A stretch of DNA of 64,000 nucleotides from assembly GCA_946894095.1 (NCBI GenBank), contig OX335664.1, positions 10,062,001 through 10,126,000 on the forward strand, in the 5' to 3' direction. The notes beneath the pieces were generated by a model. It did not search any database. It saw nothing but the letters and a program-made list of their open reading frames with translations, and was not told where the DNA came from. The position numbers were made by a program, and so were the translations under genes. Below, in pieces: positions 12,319 to 23,484 of this stretch. This DNA comes from Incurvaria masculella (taxonomy: Eukaryota; Arthropoda; Insecta; Lepidoptera; Incurvariidae). Within the stretch, counting starts at the first letter, position 1. Each line of letters opens with the position of its first letter.

Positions 12319-12452
12319 GACAATAAAGCGGGCAACACTGCGCTGCACGCGGCGGTGGAGGCGCCGGGCTGCGACCTCGATCTCGTGCTCACGCTGTTCC
12401 TGCACGTGCCCAACCACGAGAGGAAGAAGCTCGCCTACTACAAGAACGCGGG
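12319..12452 (+). CDS. Ankyrin-repeat protein, exon with third repeat
   Basis: The acceptor is GCTCGGCAG and the donor is GCGGG|GTGAGC. It starts in phase 0 and ends in phase 2. It encodes DNKAGNTALHAAVEAPG, a textbook ankyrin start, then DLDLVLTLFLHV and NHERKKLAYYKNAG. The Asn-x-x-Gly-x-Thr-Ala-Leu-His motif is the strongest evidence for the fold. Confidence 0.9.
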
Positions 12453-12543
12453 GTGAGCGCTGATGTTTGATCGTTACCTACTCTGAGCCCTGTCTGACGT
12501 TGTAACGGATATTTTTGCACTGAAAATCTCTTCTTCTTCTTCT

Positions 12544-12860
12544 TCAGCCTTTTGCTGTCCACTGCTGGACGTAGGCCTTCTCCAGATCTCGCCAAGCCGT
12601 GCGGTCTCCTGTTTTTCTTCGCCAGTTGTCACCTGCTGTCTGAAGTATATCATCTGACCAACGTGCTGGCGGTTTGCCGACGCTTCTTTTCCCTGTGTAG
12701 GGTCTCGACATCAGAACTTCCGTGCTCCATCTGTGGTCATCTCTGCGACATACGTGACCTGTCACTTGAGTTTAGCAACCAAGTCATTACGTCAGTGACC
12801 TTGGTGCTTTGGCGTATCAGCGAATTTGCTGAGAATGCCTCTCTGTAATTTTTTTAAGTA
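12544..12860 (-). mobile_element. LINE reverse-transcriptase C-terminal fragment
   Basis: The minus-strand reading contains GKRSVGKPPARWSDDI and AWRDLEKAYVQQWTAKG then a stop, the usual tail of a common insect non-LTR element. A (GAA)n tail follows at 12529-12546. It is 5' truncated and lies within the last intron of the ankyrin gene. Confidence 0.75.
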
Positions 12861-13034
12861 CCTGGATCGCTAATAAATACCGCACCTCCTATCATGATGG
12901 TATGGTCCAATATATTGTATTCCAAAAGGAATTCGTTGCCATATTAAAAATCCTCTTTATGAGCACGTCTACGTTGAACTGGATGGGAAACATTTTTTTT
13001 ATATAAATTCTGCTAGTAAGCAAACTGTTTGTTC

Positions 13035-13328
13035 CAACTCGAGTTCGATTTGTGCATTTCGTCACGAATGCGTGCTGTTCCATGGTTCGGAATTCATGTA
13101 AAGCTGTAGGTCCCCTTCCCCTACTAGGTGGTAGGGTTTAAGCTCGCCCGGGTTGGTACCATGGCATTGGATGAAAAGATGGTCGAAGCGGCAATGAAAA
13201 ATTGTCCGTGTTTTCCATCCAGTTCAATGTAGCCGTGCCCATAAAGGGAAGATCCTGACATGGCACTAATTCCTTCGGGAATGTGGTGTGATGGGCTAAT
13301 ATCATAACGGGTCGCATAAAAAAAAATC
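13035..13328 (+). mobile_element. tRNA-derived SINE copy, 5' truncated
   Basis: Plus-orientation copy of the 141-509 family, missing the tRNA-like head and ending in an A-run. A second fragment of the family in the opposite orientation is at 12904-12992, so the pair is inverted. Confidence 0.65.
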
Positions 13329-13392
13329 AATAATGTAATGAGCCGTCACATTTTCATTGCTAAATGTATCCTCAGCAGAGACGTGTGAGACA

Positions 13393-13613
13393 TGGACTAT
13401 TTTTCATTTCCGCTTCGACCATCTTTTCGTCCAATACGATGCTATCTACCCGGGCGGGCTTAACATTACCACCTAGTAGGGAAATCCGATCCATGGAGCA
13501 GCTTCAATTCGGGATAAAATGCACTTAGAGAAAGAAAATGGTAAACGGGGAGGGATTGATCTCTGGGCATGGGAAGCAAGGCCTTGGACCCCTGAGTTTC
13601 CGGCCTCTCTTAT
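13393..13613 (-). mobile_element. tRNA-derived SINE fragment
   Basis: Diverged partial minus-strand copy of the 141-509 family, with short deletions. Confidence 0.55.
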
Positions 13614-13717
13614 GAGACATTGATAACTGACTGATAATTGACAAAGGTCTGCAGGAAAATGGTCAGTTATAGCTTTTGGCTTGTACCAATTTAATTGTCC
13701 TAGATACTCACTGCAAC

Positions 13718-14129
13718 TTTTTTTTTTTTATGCGACCTGACATGGATGGATAATACCACACAACTACCGTTATGATATTAGCCCAATACACCACATTCCC
13801 GAAAGGAATTAGGCGCCATGCCATGACCTTCCCTTTATAAGCACGGCTGCATTGAACTGGATGGAAAACACGGACAACTTTTTAATTGCCGCTTCGACCA
13901 TCTTTCATCCAATGCGATGGTACCAACCAGGGCGGGCTTAAACCCTACCACCTAGTAGGGGAAGGGGACCTAAAGTTTTACATGGATTCCGAACCATGGA
14001 GCAGCTTGCATTCGTGACGAAAAGCACTTATCGAACTCGGAAAGAGAAAGACAGTGGTGCATGTCGGAATTGAACCCAGGTCACTGGTACGCTAGACCCG
14101 TCTCCGCGCCACTAGGCTACGAGCCGCTC
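13718..14129 (-). mobile_element. tRNA-derived SINE copy
   Basis: Full-length minus-strand copy of the 141-509 family, ending about 145 bp before the last exon of the ankyrin gene. Four SINE pieces are packed into 12.9-14.1 kb. Confidence 0.75.
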
Positions 14130-14274
14130 AAACTTGTTCTTGTTAATTAATAAATTGAAAAGTGTCCTATTTAGGATAAACTCACATTCAGGAAGTTTTG
14201 ATGCCAGTTTTGTGGGTGGATGGAATATATTTCAAGCCCTGATCCTTTATTCATCGCTGTAAATATTTTTCTAG

Positions 14275-14368
14275 GATGAAGACTCCGCTGGAATTGGCTC
14301 GCGTCGCGTCGCGCACCCGCCAAAACTATCCCGAGGAGGTGTTTCAATTCCTCAAGAAATGTCGTTGA
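14275..14368 (+). CDS. Ankyrin-repeat protein, last coding exon
   Basis: The acceptor is ATTTTTCTAG. The exon takes the phase-2 remainder of the previous exon (GG|G) and reads MKTPLELARVASRTRQ then EEVFQFLKKCR and a TGA stop. TPLELA fits the start of a fourth, partial ankyrin repeat. The protein ends shortly after it, without a visible PEST or death domain. An IkB-like protein is the best guess, with low confidence; any ankyrin protein remains possible. Confidence 0.8.
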
Positions 14369-14613
14369 GTCGTCCTCACATCGGGACGTTTCACCGCCGT
14401 CGATACAGCACCGGGTCGTTTTGACGACGCCGGTCGCACCCGAAAGATGCACCGCCTTTGGTTAGTTTGAACCTGTTTAGGCTAGTTTTGTTTTAAGATT
14501 GAAATCCAGATTCGTTCAGTTCGATGGGAGCGTAGTTTATAAAACAGCATATAATAAGAAATTTACAAAAAGGTAAGCTACCAGTTTGTAGACCTGCGTT
14601 TGAGCTATATTAG

Positions 14614-14619
14614 AATAAA
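14614..14619 (+). promoter_or_regulatory. Candidate poly(A) signal of ankyrin gene
   Basis: AATAAA lies about 245 bp after the ankyrin stop codon and is the first good hexamer downstream of it. Confidence 0.4.
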
Positions 14620-14639
14620 ATACGTAAATTTAGTTTACC

Positions 14640-14849
14640 TACAGTGGAAGGGATACTATGTGTCCTACACTGGCGGCCGTGGACAGGAAAACAGAGTGTG
14701 GGAAGACCACCCGCCAGGTGGGAGGACGACATCAAGTGCGTCGGCGGAAAGCAGTGGTTCCGTACCGCTGAAGGCCGGGAGGACTGGAGGAAAATTGGAG
14801 AGGCGTATGTCCAGCAGTGGACGCAAATACGCTGACTGACTGACTGACA
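14640..14849 (+). mobile_element. LINE reverse-transcriptase C-terminal fragment
   Basis: It reads GKQSVGRPPARWEDDI then GEAYVQQWTQIR and a stop, followed by a (CTGA)n tail at 14831-14849. It is the same non-LTR family as 12544-12860 but on the other strand. Confidence 0.75.
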
Positions 14850-15157
14850 TTGGAAGCCCTTTTATAAAAAAATGTTGTGTCGTATTGTGTCGTATTCGTA
14901 GCCTGGGTGTTGTAATTTTATTGCCAAACCATCGATATACAAACTTGTCTCTGCAAGTAAGATTATATTTAAACCTTTTTACATTTTTATAAAATACCGT
15001 TTAATAATTTTAATTTTCGGTCATTGATTTATTTAATTTTGATATCTGTAATTTTTATTAAGGGCGTGATAACACCTGATTGCATTCAGTTCTGTAAGGT
15101 CATAATTCAAACCATATTTTATTATTTTCAAAAATAAGTACTACTTATTTTGGAATT

Positions 15158-15480
15158 AAAAACTGGCCAAGTGCGAGTTGGACTCGCACACGAAGGGTTC
15201 CGTACCATCGCACAAGATTTACAAAATAAAACACTTTTTTTGTATGGGGCCCCCCTTTAATTATTATTATTTTATAATGTTACCTATTTGTTGTTAAAGC
15301 GGCAAAATACATACATAATCTGTGAAAATTTCAGCTTCCTACCTGTTACGGTTCATGAGATACAGCCCTGTGACAGACGGACAGACGGACGGACGGACGG
15401 ACGGACGGACGGACGGACGGACAGCGGAGGCTTTGTAATAGGGTTCCGTTTTCACCCTTTGGGTACGGAACCCTAAAAAA
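15158..15480 (+). mobile_element. Repeat with GACG microsatellite
   Basis: Copy of the 3374-3688 family with about ten GACG units near 15375-15421. Intergenic space between the two convergent genes follows. Confidence 0.75.
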
Positions 15481-16427
15481 GCTGAAAGATACATTGATGG
15501 TCTAGCTATATTTGAAACCTGTAACGCTAAATATCTGACGCTCATATTCCGTGTTCAAACTTTTTTAAAGAAAGTTTATAATATTTGTCCAATTTGAGAA
15601 CACGAAGCACCAGAGACTTCGAGTTTTATCTTTAAATTATAGCTAGACCATCAATCTAAATATTGACTTTTTTTAATGTCGAAATTATTCATGAAATTTT
15701 TTAAATATAATTGAATGTTGTTTTACTTACATCATTATCAAACCGAACGCAATCAGTTTTTATCACCCCCTTAATACTTCCAAAAAGAAATGCTTACTCG
15801 TGGGTAAAGTTGAATTTCATCAATAGAAAATGTTAATCACTTAAGAATTATTGATCTCTGCTAAATATTAATATGGTTAAACAATAACAACCAACAATAT
15901 AATTGGTAATTCCGTTGGCACCCTTTGGGTACGGAAAAATAGGGTATCTCGTAAAGAGAACTCGAATCTCTGATCTCAAACGATTCTCAAATCACTCGCT
16001 CGCTTTTCCTGGAGAAAAGTGTGCGGAGTCGCTTTGATGGATATGTCAAAATTGTCATTTTCGAAATTGAATTTCAATGCATCTAAATGGATATGTTTGA
16101 TTTACTTAAAATAATTGGAATAAAATTGTAAAATCGTAACCTTTGAAACGGATAAAAATAATGTATTGAGGCTTGGAGCATTGTATTTTCGAGATGTGAT
16201 TGGTGAGACGTACGAAGATAAAAAGATACCATCGCGTCGCTCCTAAAGAGGGCAAGGCTTCATAGAAATGTGATGTGTATGTATGTATAATCACATTAAT
16301 TAAAGAGAGCTATCGTAATAATCACTTATTTTTTTCTTTCTGTGTTATATTATGTCCTTGCTTCACGGTCGATTCTACATACATATCACATTTGTGAAAT
16401 CAGTATAGTTGAACTACCAGAGCCCCT

Positions 16428-16736
16428 AGTTCCAGTTGTCACCTAAATTGGCGTTTACGCCAAACCAATGGACTGGCGTTTTCAAATGTATGGAGAAATT
16501 GAGGAGCGCTCGCAGTGGGCGTTAAGCGAACTAACTTTTGCGAGTCCGAGTTTGATTTGACAGCTTACTCACCGTCGGCGTAAATACGTCGACTTTGCCG
16601 TTTACGCCGACTCCGCGTTTTCATACAAATCGGAAGTCCGAGTTTGACTTTGACAGTTTGAAGAAGTAAAACCACAATATCTAGTAAAAACTTGCATGGA
16701 CTTTGACATTTTTACGTAACTTCGAAGTTCCGTAAA
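16428..16736 (+). mobile_element. TIR element of the 780-1110 family, right end lost
   Basis: The left TIR is intact. The right end diverges after the ACTTCGAAGTTCCGTAAA motif. Confidence 0.6.
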
Positions 16737-16817
16737 GACCGTCCGTGAGACCTCGGACTGACCACTCAGAAGTTGAAATGACAGATATTTTCTGTACTAA
16801 ACGGACTATTTGTTAAT

Positions 16818-17032
16818 GTTAAAATTTACGTGTGACAAGATAAATTAGGTGCTAAACAGGTTACAATGTTAAATTTACACGTGTCAAGATAAATTAGATG
16901 CTAAACAGGTTGTAATGTTAAATTTACACGTGTCAAGATAAATTAGTTGCTGAACAGGTTAAAATGTTAAATTTACACGTGTCAAGATAAATTAGGTGCT
17001 GAACAGTTTACAATGTTAAATTTACACGTATC
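16818..17032. repeat. 49-bp tandem repeat, about 4.4 copies
   Basis: The unit starts GTTAAATTTACACGTGTCAAG and ends GAACAGGTTACAAT. Copies differ at a few bases. There is no coding content. It lies in the intergenic gap between the two convergent genes. Confidence 0.85.
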
Positions 17033-17327
17033 TTCTTTACAGTTAGCATTATTTTCATGAAATCAAGTTACAAGTAATGTATTGATCGCATATTTAGATA
17101 TAAGAAAAAGGCTCAAATGTTGATTGACGAATAAATTAGGTTGTCTGAGTGTTGAAAAGTCGGAAGTATAAAGGAATGTGTGCTTTAAACCTTAGTAACT
17201 AAGCCTATTTTTTTGTTTGTGAATGTTTGAAAGTCCCGACTGAATGTTATTTCCATTAGTTTCATGTGACCCATGAGATATTTCTTTCTAACCTATCCAA
17301 GATTATTTTGATAGATTTGCCTTTGTA

Positions 17328-17640
17328 GGATTAACGTCCGGGTTGGTACCATCGCATTGAATAAGTCGTGTTTTTGGCCGGGTGATGAAAAGTCCGAAGT
17401 TATTTTAATAGGAATGTGTGCTGTAAGTCTTAGTAGTTAGGCCTATATTTGTTGATTCATTTTTCTTGAGGCCCGACTTGATAGTGTTCCTAAAACGAAA
17501 CAAACCTGTGGTAGAAGCGGCAATGAATATTTGTTCAATGTAGCTGTGAGCATAAAGGGAAGGTCCTGGCATGGCACCTAGTTCCACCGGGAATGTGGCA
17601 TGTAGGGCTAATATGGCAGGAGGTCTCATATGATTTTGCC
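17328..17640 (+). mobile_element. tRNA-derived SINE, degraded
   Basis: Recognisable pieces of the 141-509 family, interrupted by unrelated bases near 17365-17510. Confidence 0.45.
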
Positions 17641-17699
17641 TGATATTGGAAGGAATGTTGAAGGCTTTTTTTTTAGTAAGTATCTTAAACATAACAATG

Positions 17700-18860
17700 T
17701 GTGCACCAAAACGAATGTGAATGAATTATAATAAATTTTAAGTGATGTTAGATAGTTATTAAAACACAAAATTCAGTTTCTAATTATAAGCTTAAACTAA
17801 GGGTACGTTCACACTGCAATTTTTTTAAGGAAATAGAAAATAGACTATGCCCTACAGTAAAGGCTTATATTTCCATGATATCGTGGCAAAGGCTGGACAT
17901 CTCACAGTGCAGTATCTGCTTATTCATCGTCGCATTGCGGTGTGAACGGACCCTAACCTTGTAAATATAGACTATGTTGATATTGTTGTTTAGATGTAGT
18001 TAATTTTTACATGAAATAAATAACACCATTTTCCAAATTTTTTTCATAATAAACACTAATACCGAATACTTATTTTATTTGATTGCCTTAGTCTTGTTTA
18101 GTTTGCACGACGGCTGTATGGAACAGTCCTTTGCCTACCCCCTGACGAAATCATGTCAAAAGACAAAGTTGTCTTTGGGCTGGAACTGTCAGTGCTGTGA
18201 CAGATCGTATTATGTAAGGAACAACCATTTTTGTGTGTATTCATACAGAAAATAAATATTGTGTGGAACGAGTGGAGCTTGCTGATGGTACAGTCTAAAG
18301 TATTTTTTTAACTACCTTTAAAATGAGCATGCTTACGTTAGTCAATCAGCACGATCAGTCAGCCGACAGTAATCTGCCCGAAATTCTCACTGCACTAAAA
18401 ACATTTTAGTAAGCACTTAAGTAGGTTATCTTTTTATTATAAAATCAGGTTTGTCAGCTCGGCTCATAAGTGTGCTCACGGTCCGTAAAGCCACTTTAAC
18501 GCATGCTTAAATTTGAACATGCTTACTGAGCATCTAACCTCTATTTAAAAGTTGGGAAACTATTAATGTGTCAATAATATACTCGAATATGACATTTGAA
18601 TATACTCGTATGTAGTTACCTAAGTATATCTAAGCATAGATTTTGAGGTAACCATTAAAACAATGAAGCTAAGAGTTGATGGAAATACGAGTGACGCCCG
18701 TTGCCACCACATCCAGCTACAAAAATCACAAAGTTACTTTTCGGTTACACCATATAAATATGCCATGCAACCGAAAGTTACTTTACGGATTTCAGGTAAA
18801 TGGCAGTGGTAAAAAAAAAGGGGTGAGCGGTGGAACTAGGGTTCCCTTAAATTTGTGTGG
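17700..18860. other. Intergenic, no feature seen
   Basis: AT-rich sequence between the two convergent genes. I see no ORF, repeat family or RNA gene that I can support here. Confidence 0.5.
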
Positions 18861-18862
18861 TT

Positions 18863-18868
18863 TTTATT
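18863..18868 (-). promoter_or_regulatory. Candidate poly(A) signal of microexon gene
   Basis: AATAAA on the minus strand, about 72 bp past the stop codon at 18940-18942. Confidence 0.5.
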
Positions 18869-18939
18869 GCCTTGACTGCTTTAATTAAGTAACCAATTTC
18901 TCAGCGCATATTCTACATTGGTCGTTAGCCGTCTGCTAC

Positions 18940-19535
18940 CTAAGTCGATGGTTTCGCTGTCGTTTCCGCGTCGGACGCCACTTTATCAACTGCCGGTTTA
19001 TCGGACGCTACCGCATCAGACGCCGCTTTACCAGCCGCCGGTTTGTCAGGGGCTGCTGCGCCGGACGCCTCTTTACCAGCCGCCGGTTTGTCAGGGGCTG
19101 CTGCGCTGGACGCCGCTTTACCAGCCGCCTGTTTGTCGGGCGCTGCTGTATCAGACGCCGCCTTATCGGCCGCCGGTTTGTCAGGGGTTGCTGCGCCGGA
19201 CGCCTCTTTATCAGCCGCCGGTTTGTCAGGGACTGCTGCGCCGGACGCCGCTTTATCAGCCGCTGGTTTGTTGGACGCCCGTTTGTCGGCCGCTGTTGCT
19301 TCGGACGCCACTTTATCAGCTGCCGGTTTCTCGGACGCCGCTTTATCAGTCGCAGGTTTGTCGGTCGCTGTTGCTCCGGACGCTACTTTATCAGCCGCCG
19401 GTTTCTCGGACGATAGCGCATCGGACGCCGCTTTATCAGCCGCTGGTTTATCGGCTACTGCTGTTTCTGACGCCGCTTCATCGGCCGCTGCTGCTACGGA
19501 CGCCGGTTTCTCAGCCGCCGCTGCGGTGATGTCGC
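18940..19535 (-). CDS. Microexon gene, last exon: repetitive disordered tail
   Basis: The acceptor CCATTCGCAG at 19536 joins in phase 1 to the exon at 19880, giving the reading ELNR then DITAAAAEKPASV. The exon encodes 197 residues then TAG. It is built of about a dozen 15-residue repeats such as DKPAAGKEASGAAAP, which are 45 bp each in DNA. It has no hydrophobic segment, so it is probably a flexible, disordered C-terminal tail. All three relevant frames are open because of the repeat; this frame is chosen because it is the only one that fits splice phase and the exon's own acceptor. Confidence 0.75.
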
Positions 19536-19879
19536 CTGCGAATGGCGACATATTAAGGGTACGCTTCCTAGCATTGCCAAGCAACTTTTTCTTACATCAG
19601 ATGGGAAAGTGGCTTGAACATTCGCACATCTCGTAAGGAGTTATCGAGCGTTAGAATGAACTGGCAGTCTTAATAAAATTTTAATATTTTGTTCATATAG
19701 CTACTAAAAACATAACATTATACTTTTAATGCTACCATCTACCTACAGAAACAACATTACAATAATTTAATGGTTCCCTAACAACTCAATAATAATAGAA
19801 CAAAATATGAATTGCAAGAAGTTTATAGACTAGTTCATCGATGGGTTCAGTGTCCTATACATCGTTTAAGTGGACATAC

Positions 19880-20000
19880 GATTCAACTCGAGCAGGGTCT
19901 TCGTAATGTTGTTCTTCCCCGACTTGAAAACCGCCTGGTACACCCCGATGTCTCGTTTCGACAGTGAAGGAATGTCGATCACGATCTTCTTGTCTGCAAC
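19880..20000 (-). CDS. Microexon gene, second half of Ig-like domain 4
   Basis: The acceptor is ATTTCCGCAG and the donor is AATC|GTATGT. It encodes VADKKIVIDIPSLSKRDIGV then YQAVFKSG and ends LLELN. The D-x-G-x-Y pattern is the usual E-F corner of an Ig fold, but the F-strand Cys is replaced (VYQAV). It starts in phase 0 and ends in phase 1. If the donor were ignored the frame would stop three residues later, a possible alternative C-terminus. Confidence 0.85.
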
Positions 20001-20451
20001 CTGCGGAAATGGATTTAAACTATTTAAAGGATATTGCAGAATTCACGTCAAATTCTCTCTCTCGCACGCGTAATGCTCTCTTCTTAGATTATTCTGTTTT
20101 GCTGTACATATATTTTTCTTATCGCACCGTTGCCCCACGGTCAGGCTTCATTACCCCCTCCATTTTGCATTCTATAGAGCTTGTATCCTATAGACTCTGT
20201 TGCCCCACCCGACTGGGTTACCCCACCGGCTGCCTACGTTACCCCTAGTTCACGATGTCTGATGACTTCATGCACTCTAAATTAATCTCTTACTCGAAGT
20301 CTTCCTTCTCGCTTACTCACAGCGAAAGTATGTGCTTTCCATACCTATAATGGTACCTTTTTCTTTCTACCTGTACCTTTAAGCTGGTGCCCCTATCGAC
20401 AGCTGAGTTACCCCACCTGCTGGCTACATTACCCCTCACGTAGCAGCTAAC

Positions 20452-20591
20452 CTTGTATTTGTCCGTGGGCTGGCCGTTGAGGCGCAAGGTCTCCAAGTGA
20501 CACTTATTGCACTCGAACTTCAGCTCTCGCTTGAAGGGTTCGTTCTCCTTCACTGACACGGATTCGTGCGGGTGCGGCGTCACCTTTACTT
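20452..20591 (-). CDS. Microexon gene, first half of Ig-like domain 4
   Basis: The acceptor is ATCTTGCAG and the donor is TACAAG|GTTAGC. It starts in phase 1 and ends in phase 0. It reads (E)VKVTPHPHESVSVKE, then FECNKCHLETLRLNG and PTDKYK. The CxxC followed by a hydrophobic strand is the signature shared with the exons at 24035 and 35220. Confidence 0.85.
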
Positions 20592-20825
20592 CTGCAAGAT
20601 GTTACGTTTCTTTTAAGTTATTTATGTTAGGATACGTTATTAAACGAAGGGACAGCTGCTTAAAAATATGCTGAGGGAACACACTATTCGGTATCAGAAT
20701 CGAAAAGGCGGCAAAGGAAGCTGGTTTTAGTCCACAGATCACTGAGCCTACACTCTCAGTGCAGTTGGTGATAACAATTAAGATAAGCACAGAAAAAAGT
20801 TAGGATAACCTAGAATATGGTAGTC

Positions 20826-20985
20826 TCGAATAGGGAAGTTTAGGTTAGGTTAGGCTTGGCTTGGTTTAGTTGATTTAGGGTAGGTAAGGTTAGGAAAGGC
20901 TAGATTAGGATATTTTAGAATAGGGAATGAAACAGGCAAACTTAGATTAGGGTAGATTAGGTTAGAGTATATTAAGAAAGGTTAT
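20826..20985. repeat. Degenerate TTAGG/GGTTA-rich stretch
   Basis: About 160 bp are rich in TTAGG and near-variants (TTAGGTTAGGTTAGG, GATTAGGGTAGATTAGG). TTAGG is the usual insect telomere repeat. The stretch is short and imperfect and lies inside an intron. Confidence 0.5.
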
Positions 20986-21151
20986 GTCAGATCTAGTGAC
21001 CAACGATCCTGGCTATCAATTATTGTATATGTTTGTCACCATGAATACGTACATCCCGTGTAACATTAAAATTAAAACATTCATTAATGATCAAACCATT
21101 AAATTGTATGAAATTGAAGACAACTATCAGATAATTAAATTGTAGTCTTAC

Positions 21152-21157
21152 CCGGAG
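21152..21157 (-). CDS. Microexon C2, 6 nt (CTCCGG)
   Basis: Acceptor AACATCCACAG, exon CTCCGG, donor GTAAGACT. Phase 1. Between microexon C1 and the exon at 20591 it completes the reading N-A-S-P-E-V-K without a stop. Confidence 0.8.
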
Positions 21158-21338
21158 CTGTGGATGTTAAAATATATCCGTTAATACCACGTTACGACAA
21201 TACAATGCGGGTCAACATAACTTAATAAGAGAGTTTTTACAGATTAGAATATAAATATATCATCAAACATATATTCTTTCAATGGAGCCAACGATAGCTT
21301 AGACCAGTAAACAAGTCCGTGCTTACGATAATACTTAC

Positions 21339-21344
21339 AGGCAT
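21339..21344 (-). CDS. Microexon C1, 6 nt (ATGCCT)
   Basis: Acceptor TTTGTTTTCAG, exon ATGCCT, donor GTAAGTATT. Phase 1. An alternative donor (GTAAGC) 12 bases further would give an 18-nt exon that also stays in frame if C2 is skipped, but the 6-nt reading uses the stronger site and makes C2 fit. Confidence 0.8.
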
Positions 21345-21716
21345 CTGAAAACAAAAGAAAATCTTAGATATATTAATTAGGTATAAGGCAAGAACTGCCA
21401 GTAAGCAGGATAATATTTATCGGCATTTATTGAATAATTTCGAAACATCTGAACTAGGTGGATTGAGTATGATTTTTCAATACCTATGTTAAGTGATAGG
21501 TACAATTTAGTGTTAAGTGAAGTGCAAGTAAGTATAGTATTTAAATAAAAAAATACCTATTGCCATCTAGGTGGTCACGATATAAAGTACGACGTCGATA
21601 TCTCGACCATTGTAGTTAAAATTACCTTATCGTATGAATAAGACTATAATGCAGCGCCATAAGAGGGCATTCTATCATGATTGTATCGAATAGTGAATAA
21701 GCACAGAGACCCTAGT

Positions 21717-22577
21717 CCCAGCTGTCACCTAAATTGGTGTTTACGGCAAACCAAATGTATGGAGAAATTGAAAAACGCGCGCAGTGGTCGCGTAAAATAA
21801 AATAAAATCAATGCTTTCAAAGATGCTTGCTATAAATTCATTCTACAGAGTCAAACACACCCAAGCACTTAACTATAATCAACCATGGATCACCTCATTT
21901 TACTCACCCACACACTTGCCTAAAACCTTTCACAACAAAAAACAAACAAATCCCTCTTACACTTTCAAATTCCTCATAACCCTACAATTTCACATTTTTT
22001 AAACATAGAAAAATAGTACGTACTCACCTATTTATAGTTATATGTATATCACTGGCCGTTAATTCTGTTGTTGATTTATGCTGTGTTATTCCTTCTCCTG
22101 TTTCTGTTATAAATTAATCACAATACCCTGAGATCCGGTGGTGGCTGAAAACCAGCGGCACAAGTCTACTTTAGCAAACTTGCTGAAGTATACGCGGGCA
22201 TTAACGCTGAGCCACATTACCTTTTTCCTACAGTTTTACATGCACATTGATCTAGCCTAATCATAATAATATTGTAAAAAGTTGTAAACCATGATTGTAT
22301 GTACCGCTTTTAAGGGAATAAAATGCTTCTATTTCTATTTCTAAGTGAACTAATATTTGCGAGTCCGAGTTTGATTTGACAGCTTACTCAGTGGCGCCGT
22401 AAATGCGCGTTGCCGTTTACGTCGACTCCGCGTTTTCATACGAATCGGAAGTCCGAGTTTGACTTTGAAAGCTTGAAGAAGTAAAACCACAGAATATATT
22501 AGTAAAAACTTGTATGGAGTTTGACGTTTTTACGTAATTTCGAAGTGCCATAAAAGCTCATTTAAGTGACAACTGGG
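21717..22577. mobile_element. TIR element with nested insertion
   Basis: The outer parts (21717-21794 and 22344-22577) belong to the 780-1110 family. Between them lies about 550 bp that ends GGGAATAAAATGCTTCTATTTCTATTTC, typical of a LINE 3' end with a short repeated tail. The LINE piece therefore inserted after the TIR element. Confidence 0.6.
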
Positions 22578-22630
22578 AGCACAGAATGAGAGAATTACAG
22601 CACATGTACGTTTCCAACAAAATCACTCAC

Positions 22631-22716
22631 TCTCAATGACGGCGAGAACCTTTGAGTATATCTTCGATTTGATGCGGAAGAGGCCTGTGTATACGCACGC
22701 CATCTTCTCGGTGAAC
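22631..22716 (-). CDS. Microexon gene, second half of Ig-like domain 3
   Basis: The acceptor is ATCTTGCAG and the donor is GAGA|GTGAGT. It starts in phase 2 and ends in phase 1. It reads FTEKMACVYTGLFRIKSKIY then SKVLAVIE. It completes the domain begun by the exon at 24035 (AG|G makes Arg). The typical D-x-G before the Tyr is missing, so this half-domain is diverged. Confidence 0.8.
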
Positions 22717-23484
22717 CTGCAAGATAGATTGGACATCAAATTCTAGCATTTCCTTCTTACCTTTTCATTCACATGAACATGCACATTTTTTGGGTTATTT
22801 GGCATCATAGCCCCTTTTTTAAATCAACGAATTTAAAAATGGACGACAGCCGTTCATTTTCCCGGACAGAACAAAGCAGATGGCGCCACGGTCGCTCGTA
22901 GCTATTTCTGCCATGACTCCTTAAGGGGCTGACATGAACGAACGACCTCGAGCATTCGACCTTGAATTCGGCGTTGTTTGGGTAGAACATTAATGATCCC
23001 TAATTTCGCGCGGCGGCCGGATCTTTGCGCGTGTTATGTCGACGAGTGTGTTATGTCGCTTGCCATCCCAAATAGGTGAATCAGTATTGGGGACAATGAC
23101 AACAGTCCCAATGGATGATTTTTTTATATTTAATTAAGTGTATTTTATGTTTGTTACCAGTTGATTGTTTAAATTAAAAAAAAAATCACTATGAATAGGT
23201 GAATACTAAACTAAAATAAAATATATTGACGAGCACATAAACATCATAAACCAATTACAAAAATAATCAGGAATATCTAAATATTTGTACGGATGTTTAA
23301 ATAAAGATGCCATTTATATTTTACCAAGCAACTTATTGCTGCATGCCTCATAATTATCTCATATTTTGTTCCTTTCAATTGTTTTATGACTTTAAATACA
23401 TACCAGTTTAGTATGCCTGCCAACACAGGTTATAGTTTGTAACCAACCTATCTTTGGGGAGTTATAGCCAAAGGCTTAGAATGT

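Noticed and set aside
19043..19636. Plus-strand Ala-rich ORF over the tail exon
   Set aside because: It mirrors the 45-bp coding repeat on the minus strand; the minus frame fits splice phase and domain context.
22017..22036. Zero-length AG|GTGAGT site as a recursive splice site
   Set aside because: It lies inside a nested LINE piece and has no pyrimidine tract on the minus strand.
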